A stretch of 27,699 nucleotides of DNA from Candidatus Methanoplasma reticulitermitis (GTDB lineage: Archaea; Thermoplasmatota; Thermoplasmata; Methanomassiliicoccales; Methanomethylophilaceae). Shown here piece after piece: positions 1 to 5,472 of the stretch; position 1 is the stretch's first letter; every line of letters starts with the position of its first letter. The position numbers and the translations under genes were made by a program. A model generated the notes under the pieces. The model searched no databases, was not told the origin of the DNA, and worked only from the letters and a program-made list of their open reading frames with translations. The stretch is taken from positions 1 to 27,699 of the forward strand of contig JAITTK010000038.1 in the NCBI GenBank assembly GCA_031287135.1, read 5' to 3'.

Positions 1-760
1 GTCCGATATCGAACCCCAGTTCCTTCGGTATATCCGTGTTGGCCCTGACCCCGGTCGCGAATATGACCATCTCGCATGGATATTCCTCATCCCCTGCGGT
101 CACTCCGCTGACCTTATCGGTCCCGTTGACCGACTGGATCGGTGCCTTCATGATGAATTTTATTCCCTTTCCCTCAAGGTATCTCTGGATCGGATCCGCC
201 ATGTCCCTGTCGGCTATCCGGGGTATGACCTGGTCCATCATCTCGATGATCGTCACGTCCTTCCCCAGTGATGAGAATGCGAGCGCCATCTCCAGGCCTA
301 TGACACCGGCGCCGCATACCGCGATCCTCTTGACATCTTTGAGATATGATTGTATCGCCTTCCCGTCCTGAACGGTCCTCACAACGAAGACCCCCTTCAG
401 GCCGGTGCCGTTTATGGGAGGTATGAAGACCTTCCCGCCGGTCGCGATCACCAAGGAGTCGTATCTGTGTGCATTCCCGGCGGCTGTAACGGTCTTCTCC
501 GAATCATCGACGGACTCGACCCTTGTCCGGGTCAGGACCGTTATATCCTTGTCTCTGGAATAATCTGCGGGAGTGTGCATGACGATGCCGTCCCATGTGA
601 CCTTCCCTTCTATCGCCCATGGCATGACGCAGGGCGAGTAAGCGATGTCCGTATCTTCGGTGAAAACCGTTATCCTCGCTTCAGGGTCCGTCTTTCTGGC
701 CGAGGAGGCGGCCGTCATCCCGGCCGCACCCGAACCTATAATGATTATCTCTCTAGCCAT
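1..760 (-). CDS. FAD/NAD(P)-dependent pyridine nucleotide-disulfide oxidoreductase (NADH oxidase/CoA-disulfide reductase-like), 3' end cut by the window
   Basis: I translated this from the reverse strand; 253 residues are visible and the C-terminus lies beyond base 1. Residues 4-14 form a Rossmann FAD-binding motif (IIIIGSGAAGM). Residues 105-109 (VIATG) are the second FAD-contact motif. Residues 147-158 (AVCGAGVIGLEM) form the NAD(P)H-binding Rossmann motif, and a third ATG stretch (FATGVRAN) follows near 234. A cysteine at residue 44 (YSPCVMP) sits where NADH oxidases and CoA-disulfide reductases carry their single redox cysteine. In those families it cycles as a sulfenic acid or a Cys-S-S-CoA, serving oxygen or disulfide detoxification. 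The ATG at 758-760 is preceded by a weak AGGTAGG-like site and by a TATA-like AT stretch 33-42 nt upstream. The substrate (O2, CoA disulfide, polysulfide) cannot be told from this part. The family call is strong, the exact function is not. Confidence 0.85.
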   Translation of the reverse strand, partial: MAREIIIIGSGAAGMTAASSARKTDPEARITVFTEDTDIAYSPCVMPWAIEGKVTWDGIVMHTPADYSRDKDITVLTRTRVESVDDSEKTVTAAGNAHRYDSLVIATGGKVFIPPINGTGLKGVFVVRTVQDGKAIQSYLKDVKRIAVCGAGVIGLEMALAFSSLGKDVTIIEMMDQVIPRIADRDMADPIQRYLEGKGIKFIMKAPIQSVNGTDKVSGVTAGDEEYPCEMVIFATGVRANTDIPKELGFDIG

Positions 761-792
761 TGGCCTACCTGCCAATTGCATTAAATGGAATG

Positions 793-802
793 TATTAATA
801 TT
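793..802 (-). promoter_or_regulatory. TATA-box candidate for the disulfide oxidoreductase gene
   Basis: On the minus strand the stretch reads AATATTAATA, centred about 38 nt before the ATG at 760. That predicts a short leader of roughly 10-15 nt. It is a sequence match only; no transcript start is known. Confidence 0.4.
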
Positions 803-944
803 TTGTCGGATGAATTGCTCTATGTTATGAAAACCGTTCATCGAAACGCCCTTCTTTATCCCTCATAATATTTATTAACTGAAAGGCCTGTATTATCGCG
901 TAGCCCGTGTCGTGGCCAGTACGGTCAGGACCGGGTACGCCGTA

Positions 945-1163
945 TTATTTCTTATGGTAAATCTCGAGACTCAGGTTTCCTTTGTAAATGTGGGCTCCGG
1001 GACGGTTTTCGCAATCAGGATTGCTCTTGTTCTGCTTCGCGGCTATAGCCCCTGTGATGAAATCATGAGTCTGTATCGCATACGAGTCCTTCGAATCGAC
1101 GACCTCTCAGCTGGCCCTCTTTCCCGATGGGCCCCTGTCCGCCGGGATATCGATCGCAATCTC
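945..1163 (-). pseudogene. Decayed ORF remnant, possibly the C-terminal part of a DUF3800-like protein
   Basis: The minus strand reads as convincing protein for about 72 codons, interrupted by one in-frame TGA (1107-1109) and ending in TAA (945-947). Before the TGA it reads IDIPADRGPSGKR. After it come VVDSKDSYAIQTHDFITGA and, near the end, IYKGNLSLEIYHKK. The D-S-x4-A-I-Q-x2-D-F-x2-G-A pattern resembles the C-terminal aspartate motif of DUF3800 proteins, which are thought to have an RNase H-like fold and are often found near mobile elements. No start codon or N-terminal half is present: the sequence upstream (1164-1260) has stops and then runs into the promoter of the next gene. The overlapping plus-strand ORF at 912-1259 looks like an antisense shadow. 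That this is a remnant is a fair reading; the family name is tentative. Confidence 0.4.
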
Positions 1164-1245
1164 GGGCGCCCCGGTCCCGACTGGTGCGCGTACGGTGCCC
1201 GAATATGCGTCTCAGGTCCGGTGAAGATTAGTCAAAACGATCGAA

Positions 1246-1257
1246 ATACGCGCGTAT
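1246..1257. repeat. Perfect 12-bp palindrome ATACGCGCGTAT upstream of the prepilin-like gene
   Basis: The sequence is a perfect dyad with an alternating CGCGCG core. It lies about 34 nt upstream of the TATA box at 1291-1300, a spacing at which archaeal activators or repressors can act. No known regulator was recognised. Confidence 0.45.
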
Positions 1258-1290
1258 GATGTTCTTATGAATACATAAAACGGGAACATG

Positions 1291-1300
1291 ATTATATATC
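1291..1300 (+). promoter_or_regulatory. TATA box of the prepilin-like gene
   Basis: ATTATATATC is a close match to the archaeal TATA consensus. A start of transcription 25-27 nt downstream would fall near 1320 and leave a leader of about 35 nt, which contains a strong ribosome binding site (GGAGGAGGA, 1346-1354). Confidence 0.65.
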
Positions 1301-1356
1301 GGACAAAATGATTCCGTATATGGCCGGGCCTGACGGTGCCCGGAAGGAGGAGGAAG

Positions 1357-2352
1357 ATGAGAACAGATTCAAAAGGCATCAGCACCGCCGTTGCCATAAT
1401 AGCGACGGCCGTTATACTGGTAACAGCCGTCGGGATATACTATGTCGTGTCCCATAACGGAGACGATGATTTCGTGATCGAGGACGAGATCAACACCGGC
1501 GTTGGGACGCACTTCGATTACAATGTATCAGGGATCATGTCCGGCAAGACACTCTCCGGGACGTACGTCATGGAGATCGTAGGCATAAGCTCGGAGAACG
1601 CGCTCAGATACGTGACGTACGACATTTTCATCGGCGAAGGGAGCGGCAAGACCCCACTGAACCAGAGTTCGGAGTACGATCTGATGACCCCCGAGGTCGC
1701 CGACGGCATGGATTACAAAAGGACGAGGACGGCCACCCTCGACACGATGGACGGGAAGCAGAAGCTCAACGTATACCGGTCAGAGGAAAGCGGGGCCGTG
1801 TCCGAGATGTTCGTCGGAAGCAACGGAGTCCCGTACAGGCAGACCCAGGGAAACGCATCCCAGGGGATTGATATGGTCCTGGACCTCAGCGGTTACGAAC
1901 TGGTCGGGGCGGAGGTCAAAGATGACCCCTCCCCCGTCGGGAATGCCCTGGAGTACAGCATCAGCGTGGAGGACGGGGGCAACATCTACGAAGGCAGCAT
2001 GAGCCTCGGCTATGTGGCGTACGACGATACCGGTTATTGGATGATGGAATATGTCACCATCACTGGGACATCGTCCGTCGATTACACGCACCATGATTGG
2101 TCAGAAGGTAATGATTCAGGCATATACTACACGGGCGCCAAAGAGAAGATACAGACCATGGACGGAGAGCTGATCACCAGTGTCCTCAGGGACAGGGACG
2201 GGAGCACGATCTACGCCGATCAGGCATCCGGTATTATGTACAGGATGATAGTGTTCTACGACGGCGTAAAGATGACCTACGACCTGACGTACTATAAGGT
2301 CGGCGACGAAAGCGGAGGATCGCAGGGAGGAGGCGGCCCGGGGCTGGAGTGA
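1357..2352 (+). CDS. Prepilin-like, single-TM secreted/surface protein with an internal tandem duplication, function unknown
   Basis: 331 residues. I chose the ATG at 1357 over an in-frame GTG at 1336 because GGAAGGAGGAGGA lies directly before it. The N-terminus is short and charged, then KGISTAV, then about 22 hydrophobic residues (8-31). This looks like an archaeal class III (type IV prepilin) signal cleaved after Gly7, though an uncleaved signal anchor fits too. The rest (35-331) is polar, rich in Asp, Gly, Ser, Tyr and Thr, and predicted beta-rich and extracellular. Two copies of one domain can be aligned by eye: about 49-183 and 193-316. Paired landmarks are TMDG at 130 and 267, GVPYR at 157 and GIMYR at 292, and MVLDLSGYELVG at 173 and MTYDLTYYKVG at 306. 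The C-terminus is a Gly/Ser-rich tail. No enzyme motif or known family was recognised. It has its own TATA box and stands alone. Confidence 0.75.
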   Translation: MRTDSKGISTAVAIIATAVILVTAVGIYYVVSHNGDDDFVIEDEINTGVGTHFDYNVSGIMSGKTLSGTYVMEIVGISSENALRYVTYDIFIGEGSGKTPLNQSSEYDLMTPEVADGMDYKRTRTATLDTMDGKQKLNVYRSEESGAVSEMFVGSNGVPYRQTQGNASQGIDMVLDLSGYELVGAEVKDDPSPVGNALEYSISVEDGGNIYEGSMSLGYVAYDDTGYWMMEYVTITGTSSVDYTHHDWSEGNDSGIYYTGAKEKIQTMDGELITSVLRDRDGSTIYADQASGIMYRMIVFYDGVKMTYDLTYYKVGDESGGSQGGGGPGLE

Positions 2353-2429
2353 GCCGGCACCTGAACACTGCCGAAACATCTTACACAACCCTTTACTGAA
2401 CAAACAGGTCCGCTGTTCCCGCGCGCGAG

Positions 2430-2443
2430 CGTCCCCCTGGACG
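2430..2443. terminator. Short GC hairpin between the convergent prepilin-like gene and the hepT remnant
   Basis: CGTCC and GGACG pair around a CCCT loop, about 80 nt after the plus-strand stop at 2352. There is no T-run, so termination activity is doubtful. The rest of 2353-2502 shows no gene or RNA that I can recognise. Confidence 0.25.
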
Positions 2444-2502
2444 AGGGGCGGGCCTTCTGTGCATATTCGGGTACAATTGGTTTCTGTATCGGCTTCTTCG
2501 TA

Positions 2503-2653
2503 TCAACCTATCTGAAAATACCGAACGCACAGCATTTTGATATTATGCGTTATCCTGTAAATCCTCTTCGTCAATGCCGAAATGCGCTACGCACCCCTTT
2601 ATGCTGTTGCAGTGGTTTATTATCGTCTTCAGCAGAAACGCATCATCTCTCAT
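2503..2653 (-). pseudogene. hepT (HEPN toxin, DUF86) remnant, broken by a stop codon and a frameshift
   Basis: The minus strand from the ATG at 2653 reads 36 codons starting MRDDAFLLKTIINHC and containing IKGCVAHFGID, which matches the N-terminal helix of HepT/DUF86 toxins. A TAA at 2543-2545 stops it. Directly after the stop, in the same frame, comes YQNAV. One frame over comes YFQIG (2506-2520), followed by TGA. Intact HepT proteins have these two pieces joined (YQ-x-AV ... QIGEL). The rest, including the catalytic R-x4-6-H region, is not recognisable. The ATG overlaps the end of the mntA gene by 11 nt, and AGGAGG lies just upstream, as in working mntA-hepT operons. So it is a truncated toxin gene that can no longer encode the HEPN RNase. 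Confidence 0.65.
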
Positions 2654-2954
2654 AAATGACAACCTCCTCTGACATCACGGCACTCAGAAGATCCTTGTTG
2701 GAGGTTTTCGTGGTAACAAGGTCCACATCCCGCCCAACAGCATCACGAAGGTCCTGAAAGAACCCGGACAATGCTGTAAGCCCCCGCAGTTCCCCTTTTT
2801 CAATACAGAAATCATAATCTCCGCCATCATTGTAATCGCCCCTTGCCGCGGATCCGAACAGGTAGACTTTCGACACGCCGTGGGTCTCTGCCACCGGTGC
2901 GACTATCTCTTTCAGTTCACCGACGGTATGTATCTCCCGGACAGTGTCGGGCAT
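2643..2954 (-). CDS. mntA: MntA-like minimal nucleotidyltransferase antitoxin (MNT domain), partner of HepT
   Basis: 103 residues from the ATG at 2954. An in-frame start further upstream at 3017 would overlap the RaSEA promoter region and is less likely. The nucleotidyltransferase core is complete: G-S-x10-D-x-D is seen as GSAARGDYNDGGDYD at 34-48, and a third acidic strand is at DVDLV (76-80). In the MntA/HepT type of toxin-antitoxin system, the antitoxin transfers AMP to a tyrosine of the HEPN RNase HepT and so silences it. Here all catalytic residues look intact, yet the toxin gene just downstream is broken. A TATA-like sequence lies at 2983-2988 on the minus strand, giving a nearly leaderless transcript. 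Other MNT proteins exist without a partner, so a new role cannot be excluded. Confidence 0.85.
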   Translation of the reverse strand: MPDTVREIHTVGELKEIVAPVAETHGVSKVYLFGSAARGDYNDGGDYDFCIEKGELRGLTALSGFFQDLRDAVGRDVDLVTTKTSNKDLLSAVMSEEVVIYER

Positions 2955-2982
2955 GACATCTGCACCGGCCGGCCGTGTGCGG

Positions 2983-2988
2983 TATAAT
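2983..2988 (-). promoter_or_regulatory. TATA-like element for mntA
   Basis: The minus strand reads CCATTATACC, centred about 32 nt before the chosen ATG at 2954. This supports that start over the in-frame start at 3017, which lies upstream of the element. Confidence 0.4.
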
Positions 2989-3070
2989 GGTTTCTTTGAA
3001 TGCATGTGGCATTTCATGCGGGCAAGGACCGAACCATTTGGTTCTGAACCCGCCCGGTTCTGAGATTAGG

Positions 3071-3078
3071 TTAATATG
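3071..3078 (+). promoter_or_regulatory. TATA-like element for the RaSEA gene
   Basis: TTAATATG lies about 35 nt before the ATG at 3110. No Shine-Dalgarno sequence precedes that ATG, so a leaderless or near-leaderless transcript is likely. Confidence 0.4.
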
Positions 3079-3109
3079 TGCGATTCCGTTCTTCTCTCAG
3101 GCTCAAAAC

Positions 3110-4126
3110 ATGAAACCGAAAGCAAAGAGATCGCCGTCGCAGCTTGAAGCATGCTGGAAAGAGAAGGATCTGATATCCGGCAGGGTATCCGATGCGATGG
3201 TAGTGATAATGCGCACGAACGGGTGCTGCTGGGCCAAGACCGGGGGATGCAGCATGTGCGGATACCGCACGGCTTCTCTGACGCAGGTGACGGAAGACGA
3301 TCTGAACAGACAGATCGACGAGGCCCTCTCCAGATACGAAGGGGAGCCGTTCGTGAAGTTCTACACATCCGGCAGCTTCCTGGATGAGAATGAGATCCCG
3401 GCAACGGTCAGGGAGAGGATATTCAAAGAGTTCTCGGGATGTGAGAGGATACTGTTCGAAAGCCGTCCGGAGTTCGTGACATCCGAGGTTCTCGTAACCA
3501 TTCCGAAGAACGCAACGATAGCGCTGGGCCTGGAGAGTTCGGATCCGGAAATACTGGATGTTTCTATCAACAAAGGATTCACTCCGGAGGACAGCAGGAG
3601 GGCCGGTATTCTCATCGGGGAACACGGTCTAATGGTCAGGACGTACCTGATTCTGAAACCCCTCTTCCTGACGGAGTCGGCTGCCATGGACGATACTGTG
3701 AGATCCGCGTTATTCGCGGACGGATTCTCGGACGAGATATCCATAAACCCCCTGAACATACAGCGCGGGACGCTCGCTGAAAGACTCTGGAGGGCCGGCG
3801 AGGCGAGGTCCCCGTGGATATGGTCCCTCATCGAGGTCCTCAGAAGGCTGTCCGGCAACGTCGGGGCAAGGCTGATGTCATCACCGTCAGGGGGAGGAAC
3901 GGCGAGGGGGGTGCACAACTGCGGGAAATGCGACGGGGACGCACTGGATGCGGTGGAGAGGTTCTCCTTCTCCCAGAACATCAACGACCTTGAAGTGAGC
4001 TGCGGATGCATCGGCGCTTGGCAAACATATATTGAAGCGGAGAGGATACTGGGCACAGCGTCGGACCTCGACAGGGGATTCGACAACGACCTTGCACTGG
4101 GATGTGAGAAAGATGGTAGAATATGA
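3110..4126 (+). CDS. Archaeosine biosynthesis radical SAM protein, RaSEA type
   Basis: 338 residues from the ATG at 3110. A longer frame opens at 2975, but its extra 45 residues lie across the promoter and look non-coding. Cysteines at 39/40, 47 and 50 (GCCWAKTGGCSMCGY) give the spaced cluster that binds the 4Fe-4S of this radical SAM family. Next come KFYTSGSFLDENEIP (83-97), FESRPEFVT (116-124) and LGLESSD (139-145), all typical of the RaSEA/COG1244 family. The C-terminus has CGKC and CGC cysteine pairs, probably a metal site. RaSEA works with the lysine transferase ArcS on preQ0 at position 15 of tRNA to give archaeosine (G+), by radical cleavage of the lysine adduct. The end overlaps the next gene by 14 nt. 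ArcS is not in this window. Confidence 0.85.
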   Translation: MKPKAKRSPSQLEACWKEKDLISGRVSDAMVVIMRTNGCCWAKTGGCSMCGYRTASLTQVTEDDLNRQIDEALSRYEGEPFVKFYTSGSFLDENEIPATVRERIFKEFSGCERILFESRPEFVTSEVLVTIPKNATIALGLESSDPEILDVSINKGFTPEDSRRAGILIGEHGLMVRTYLILKPLFLTESAAMDDTVRSALFADGFSDEISINPLNIQRGTLAERLWRAGEARSPWIWSLIEVLRRLSGNVGARLMSSPSGGGTARGVHNCGKCDGDALDAVERFSFSQNINDLEVSCGCIGAWQTYIEAERILGTASDLDRGFDNDLALGCEKDGRI

Positions 4127-4439
4127 TATCAAGAAAGGCTGGTTCAAGAACATAGACGGGGACCTTCTGAAGAATATGATGAAAGAAGTGTTCGGCAACG
4201 TGTCCAATAAAGGGGACGCACTTATATCTTCATACGGAGTGCTGGAGAGCATATCCGTCAGGGTGGTCAGCAAAGAGGTTATGGAGGTCGTGACCGTCAG
4301 CATGGCCGGCAGCATGGCCGATGCCGATATACTCGACAGCAAGAGGAAGCTGAACGAGTTCGTCGAGAGGGCAACCGGCTTCGACGCGAAGGCCCGTATG
4401 AAAAGGGCGCAGGCCAAAGCCAAAAAAGGCGAACTCTGA
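4113..4439 (+). CDS. DUF5611-like small archaeal protein
   Basis: 108 residues. The start is the ATG at 4113, inside the last codons of the RaSEA gene (14-nt overlap in another frame). The sequence begins MVEYDIKKGWFKNIDGD and ends in a Lys/Ala-rich basic tail (AKARMKRAQAKAKKG). It resembles the archaeal DUF5611 family: a small alpha/beta domain with a central SYG...I.V/...V.V.. beta pair and a C-terminal helix before T-G-x-x-A-K-x-R. No catalytic residues stand out. The basic tail would suit nucleic-acid contact, but that is inference. It is co-transcribed with the tRNA-modification enzyme upstream and precedes nob1, so an RNA-linked role is possible but unproven. Confidence 0.7.
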   Translation: MVEYDIKKGWFKNIDGDLLKNMMKEVFGNVSNKGDALISSYGVLESISVRVVSKEVMEVVTVSMAGSMADADILDSKRKLNEFVERATGFDAKARMKRAQAKAKKGEL

Positions 4440-4480
4440 CGCGATACCGCCGCGCTCGGAGGCCGAAGGGCCGTTCGGGA

Positions 4481-4490
4481 AAATAGATAA
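4481..4490 (+). promoter_or_regulatory. TATA-like element for nob1
   Basis: AAATAGATAA is centred about 27 nt before the nob1 ATG, which would make the mRNA essentially leaderless. Confidence 0.45.
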
Positions 4491-4510
4491 CTCCGGTAGC
4501 GTATCCGGAG
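4491..4510. repeat. Inverted repeat CTCCGG-8 nt-CCGGAG just before nob1
   Basis: The two perfect 6-bp arms (4491-4496 and 4505-4510) lie between the TATA-like element and the ATG at 4513. They could be an operator covering the transcription start. If transcription begins further upstream, they could be a hairpin hiding the GGAG at 4507-4510. Confidence 0.5.
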
Positions 4511-4512
4511 GC

Positions 4513-4971
4513 ATGCTCATCCTCGATAGTTCGGCCTTGTTCTCAATGGAATGGCTCCCCGACGAGGAATTCCTGTGCCCGCTGGGCGTTGTCGGCGAGC
4601 TCGTGAGACACGGGGACAGGAGGATTGAGCTGTGGGGGGACCTGCTGAGGACATCCGACTGCACCAAGGAATCCGTGGAAAAGGTTATGGATGCCGCGGG
4701 GAAGAGCGGGGACATCGGGAGGTTATCTCCGGTCGACATAACCGTTCTGGCCTTGGCCGTCGATACCGGCGGGACCATACTGTCCGATGATTATTCCATA
4801 CAGAACGTGTCCCGGATCATGGGGATACCTTTCAGGCCCGTAGGCATGAAAGGCATCGACAAGGTGGAGAAGTGGAACTACCGGTGCAAAGGGTGCGGGA
4901 AGTGGTTCAAAGAGAAATCAGACGAGTGTCCGGTCTGCGGTCACGGCATGAAGGCCTGCAGGAAAAGATGA
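4513..4971 (+). CDS. nob1: Nob1 endonuclease: PIN domain plus zinc ribbon, 16S rRNA 3'-end maturation
   Basis: 152 residues. The PIN domain (1-110) shows its acidic metal-binding residues: D5 (LILDSSAL), E29 (VGELV), D75 (SPVDITVLALA) and D92 (TILSDDYS). A C-terminal zinc ribbon follows with C125/C128 and C139/C142 (YRCKGCGKWF and CPVCG). This order and length fit archaeal Nob1, which cuts the 3' end of precursor small-subunit rRNA at the last step of 30S assembly. The start is fixed by the first PIN strand, since no other start would keep D5. GGAGG at 4507-4511 is too close to the ATG for a normal Shine-Dalgarno, supporting leaderless initiation. The gene lies between the tRNA/RNA-linked genes upstream and the ribosomal operon downstream. 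Confidence 0.92.
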   Translation: MLILDSSALFSMEWLPDEEFLCPLGVVGELVRHGDRRIELWGDLLRTSDCTKESVEKVMDAAGKSGDIGRLSPVDITVLALAVDTGGTILSDDYSIQNVSRIMGIPFRPVGMKGIDKVEKWNYRCKGCGKWFKEKSDECPVCGHGMKACRKR

Positions 4972-5267
4972 CTCTTGCGGGAATATGCAAAATATAGGAT
5001 TCGGACCACCTCCGCCCCCATACATTTCTCGTCCATCGGTGAAATGTCACACATGCTTGGTTCGAATACCCGACCCAGACCCCTCGGACTTCCGTCGTCG
5101 AGGTCATTGGCCGTATCAAGAACGAGAACGGTCTCGGTTATGGTTTCAATCATATCACAGAGGCGCCGGCACACGAGCGGCGGCCGAATGTTGATATATC
5201 TGCTGTATGTCTCTGTGCTTATCTGTGAATCCTCGGCCTTCTTCTTTCTTATATTCGCAATAAGCAA
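4941..5267 (-). CDS. Hypothetical ORF of doubtful status, antisense to the nob1 3' end
   Basis: This open frame covers up to 108 codons from a TTG at 5267. The first ATG in frame is at 5153 and would give 70 residues (MIETITETVLVLDTAND...). The codon choice around 5000-5150 resembles real genes in the window, and the composition is protein-like. However, no family is recognised, no ribosome binding site is seen, and its 3' end overlaps nob1. It may be a gene fragment or chance. The only other content of 4972-5272 is the promoter of the ribosomal operon at its right end. Confidence 0.25.
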   Translation of the reverse strand: MLIANIRKKKAEDSQISTETYSRYINIRPPLVCRRLCDMIETITETVLVLDTANDLDDGSPRGLGRVFEPSMCDISPMDEKCMGAEVVRILYFAYSRKSHLFLQAFMP

Positions 5268-5272
5268 CAGGC

Positions 5273-5280
5273 TTTAAATA
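5273..5280 (+). promoter_or_regulatory. TATA box of the ribosomal-protein superoperon
   Basis: TTTAAATA is a near-consensus archaeal TATA box. Transcription should start about 25 nt later, near 5303-5308, leaving an unusually long leader of about 165 nt before uL3. No other strong promoter was seen between here and truB, though internal promoters cannot be excluded. Confidence 0.65.
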
Positions 5281-5304
5281 TGAGTCAACTATACCATCTT
5301 TAGA

Positions 5305-5472
5305 TTGGACATGCTATATGTCTGACCAGACGCAACGGGCAATGCCTTCGGCAACCCACGTTCACTCATGTCGAAATTTTCGAGATGAATATGGCGTCAC
5401 GGTCGGATGTGAAGACGCGTTCGTCAATAAATCGCGAGGTTAGCGAAGACACCCTCGCAGGAATGTGAATAA
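5305..5472 (+). promoter_or_regulatory. Structured 5' leader of the ribosomal operon
   Basis: Several short stems can be drawn by eye. GACAT/ATGTC lies at 5308-5322. GGGC..TGCC-TTC-GGCA..CCC lies at about 5337-5358. TCGAA/TTCGA and GACG/CGTC follow. A final GCGAGG/CCTCGC stem ends about 14 nt before the uL3 ATG, directly before the AGGA that could serve as its ribosome binding site. Long leaders are unusual where neighbouring transcripts look leaderless. Autogenous control by a ribosomal protein is a plausible role but is inference. An alternative is that it is simply untranslated sequence with chance pairing. Confidence 0.45.

Noticed and set aside
912..1259. A 115-codon plus-strand open frame in the gap before the prepilin-like gene
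   Set aside because: It starts without a ribosome binding site, has an arginine-rich shadow-like composition, and lies opposite a better minus-strand remnant.
2975..3109. A 45-residue N-terminal extension of the RaSEA protein
   Set aside because: It overlaps the mntA 5' region and the TATA-like element, and is unlike the family N-terminus.
5052..5080. A GGTTCGAATACC stretch that looks like a tRNA T-loop
   Set aside because: The flanking bases do not form a 5-bp T-stem, and no acceptor, D or anticodon arm can be placed on either strand.
5318..5443. A 41-codon frame in the uL3 leader starting MSDQTQRAMPS
   Set aside because: No ribosome binding site, A/T-rich third positions unlike the neighbours, ends in TAG, and no known family; more likely part of the structured leader.
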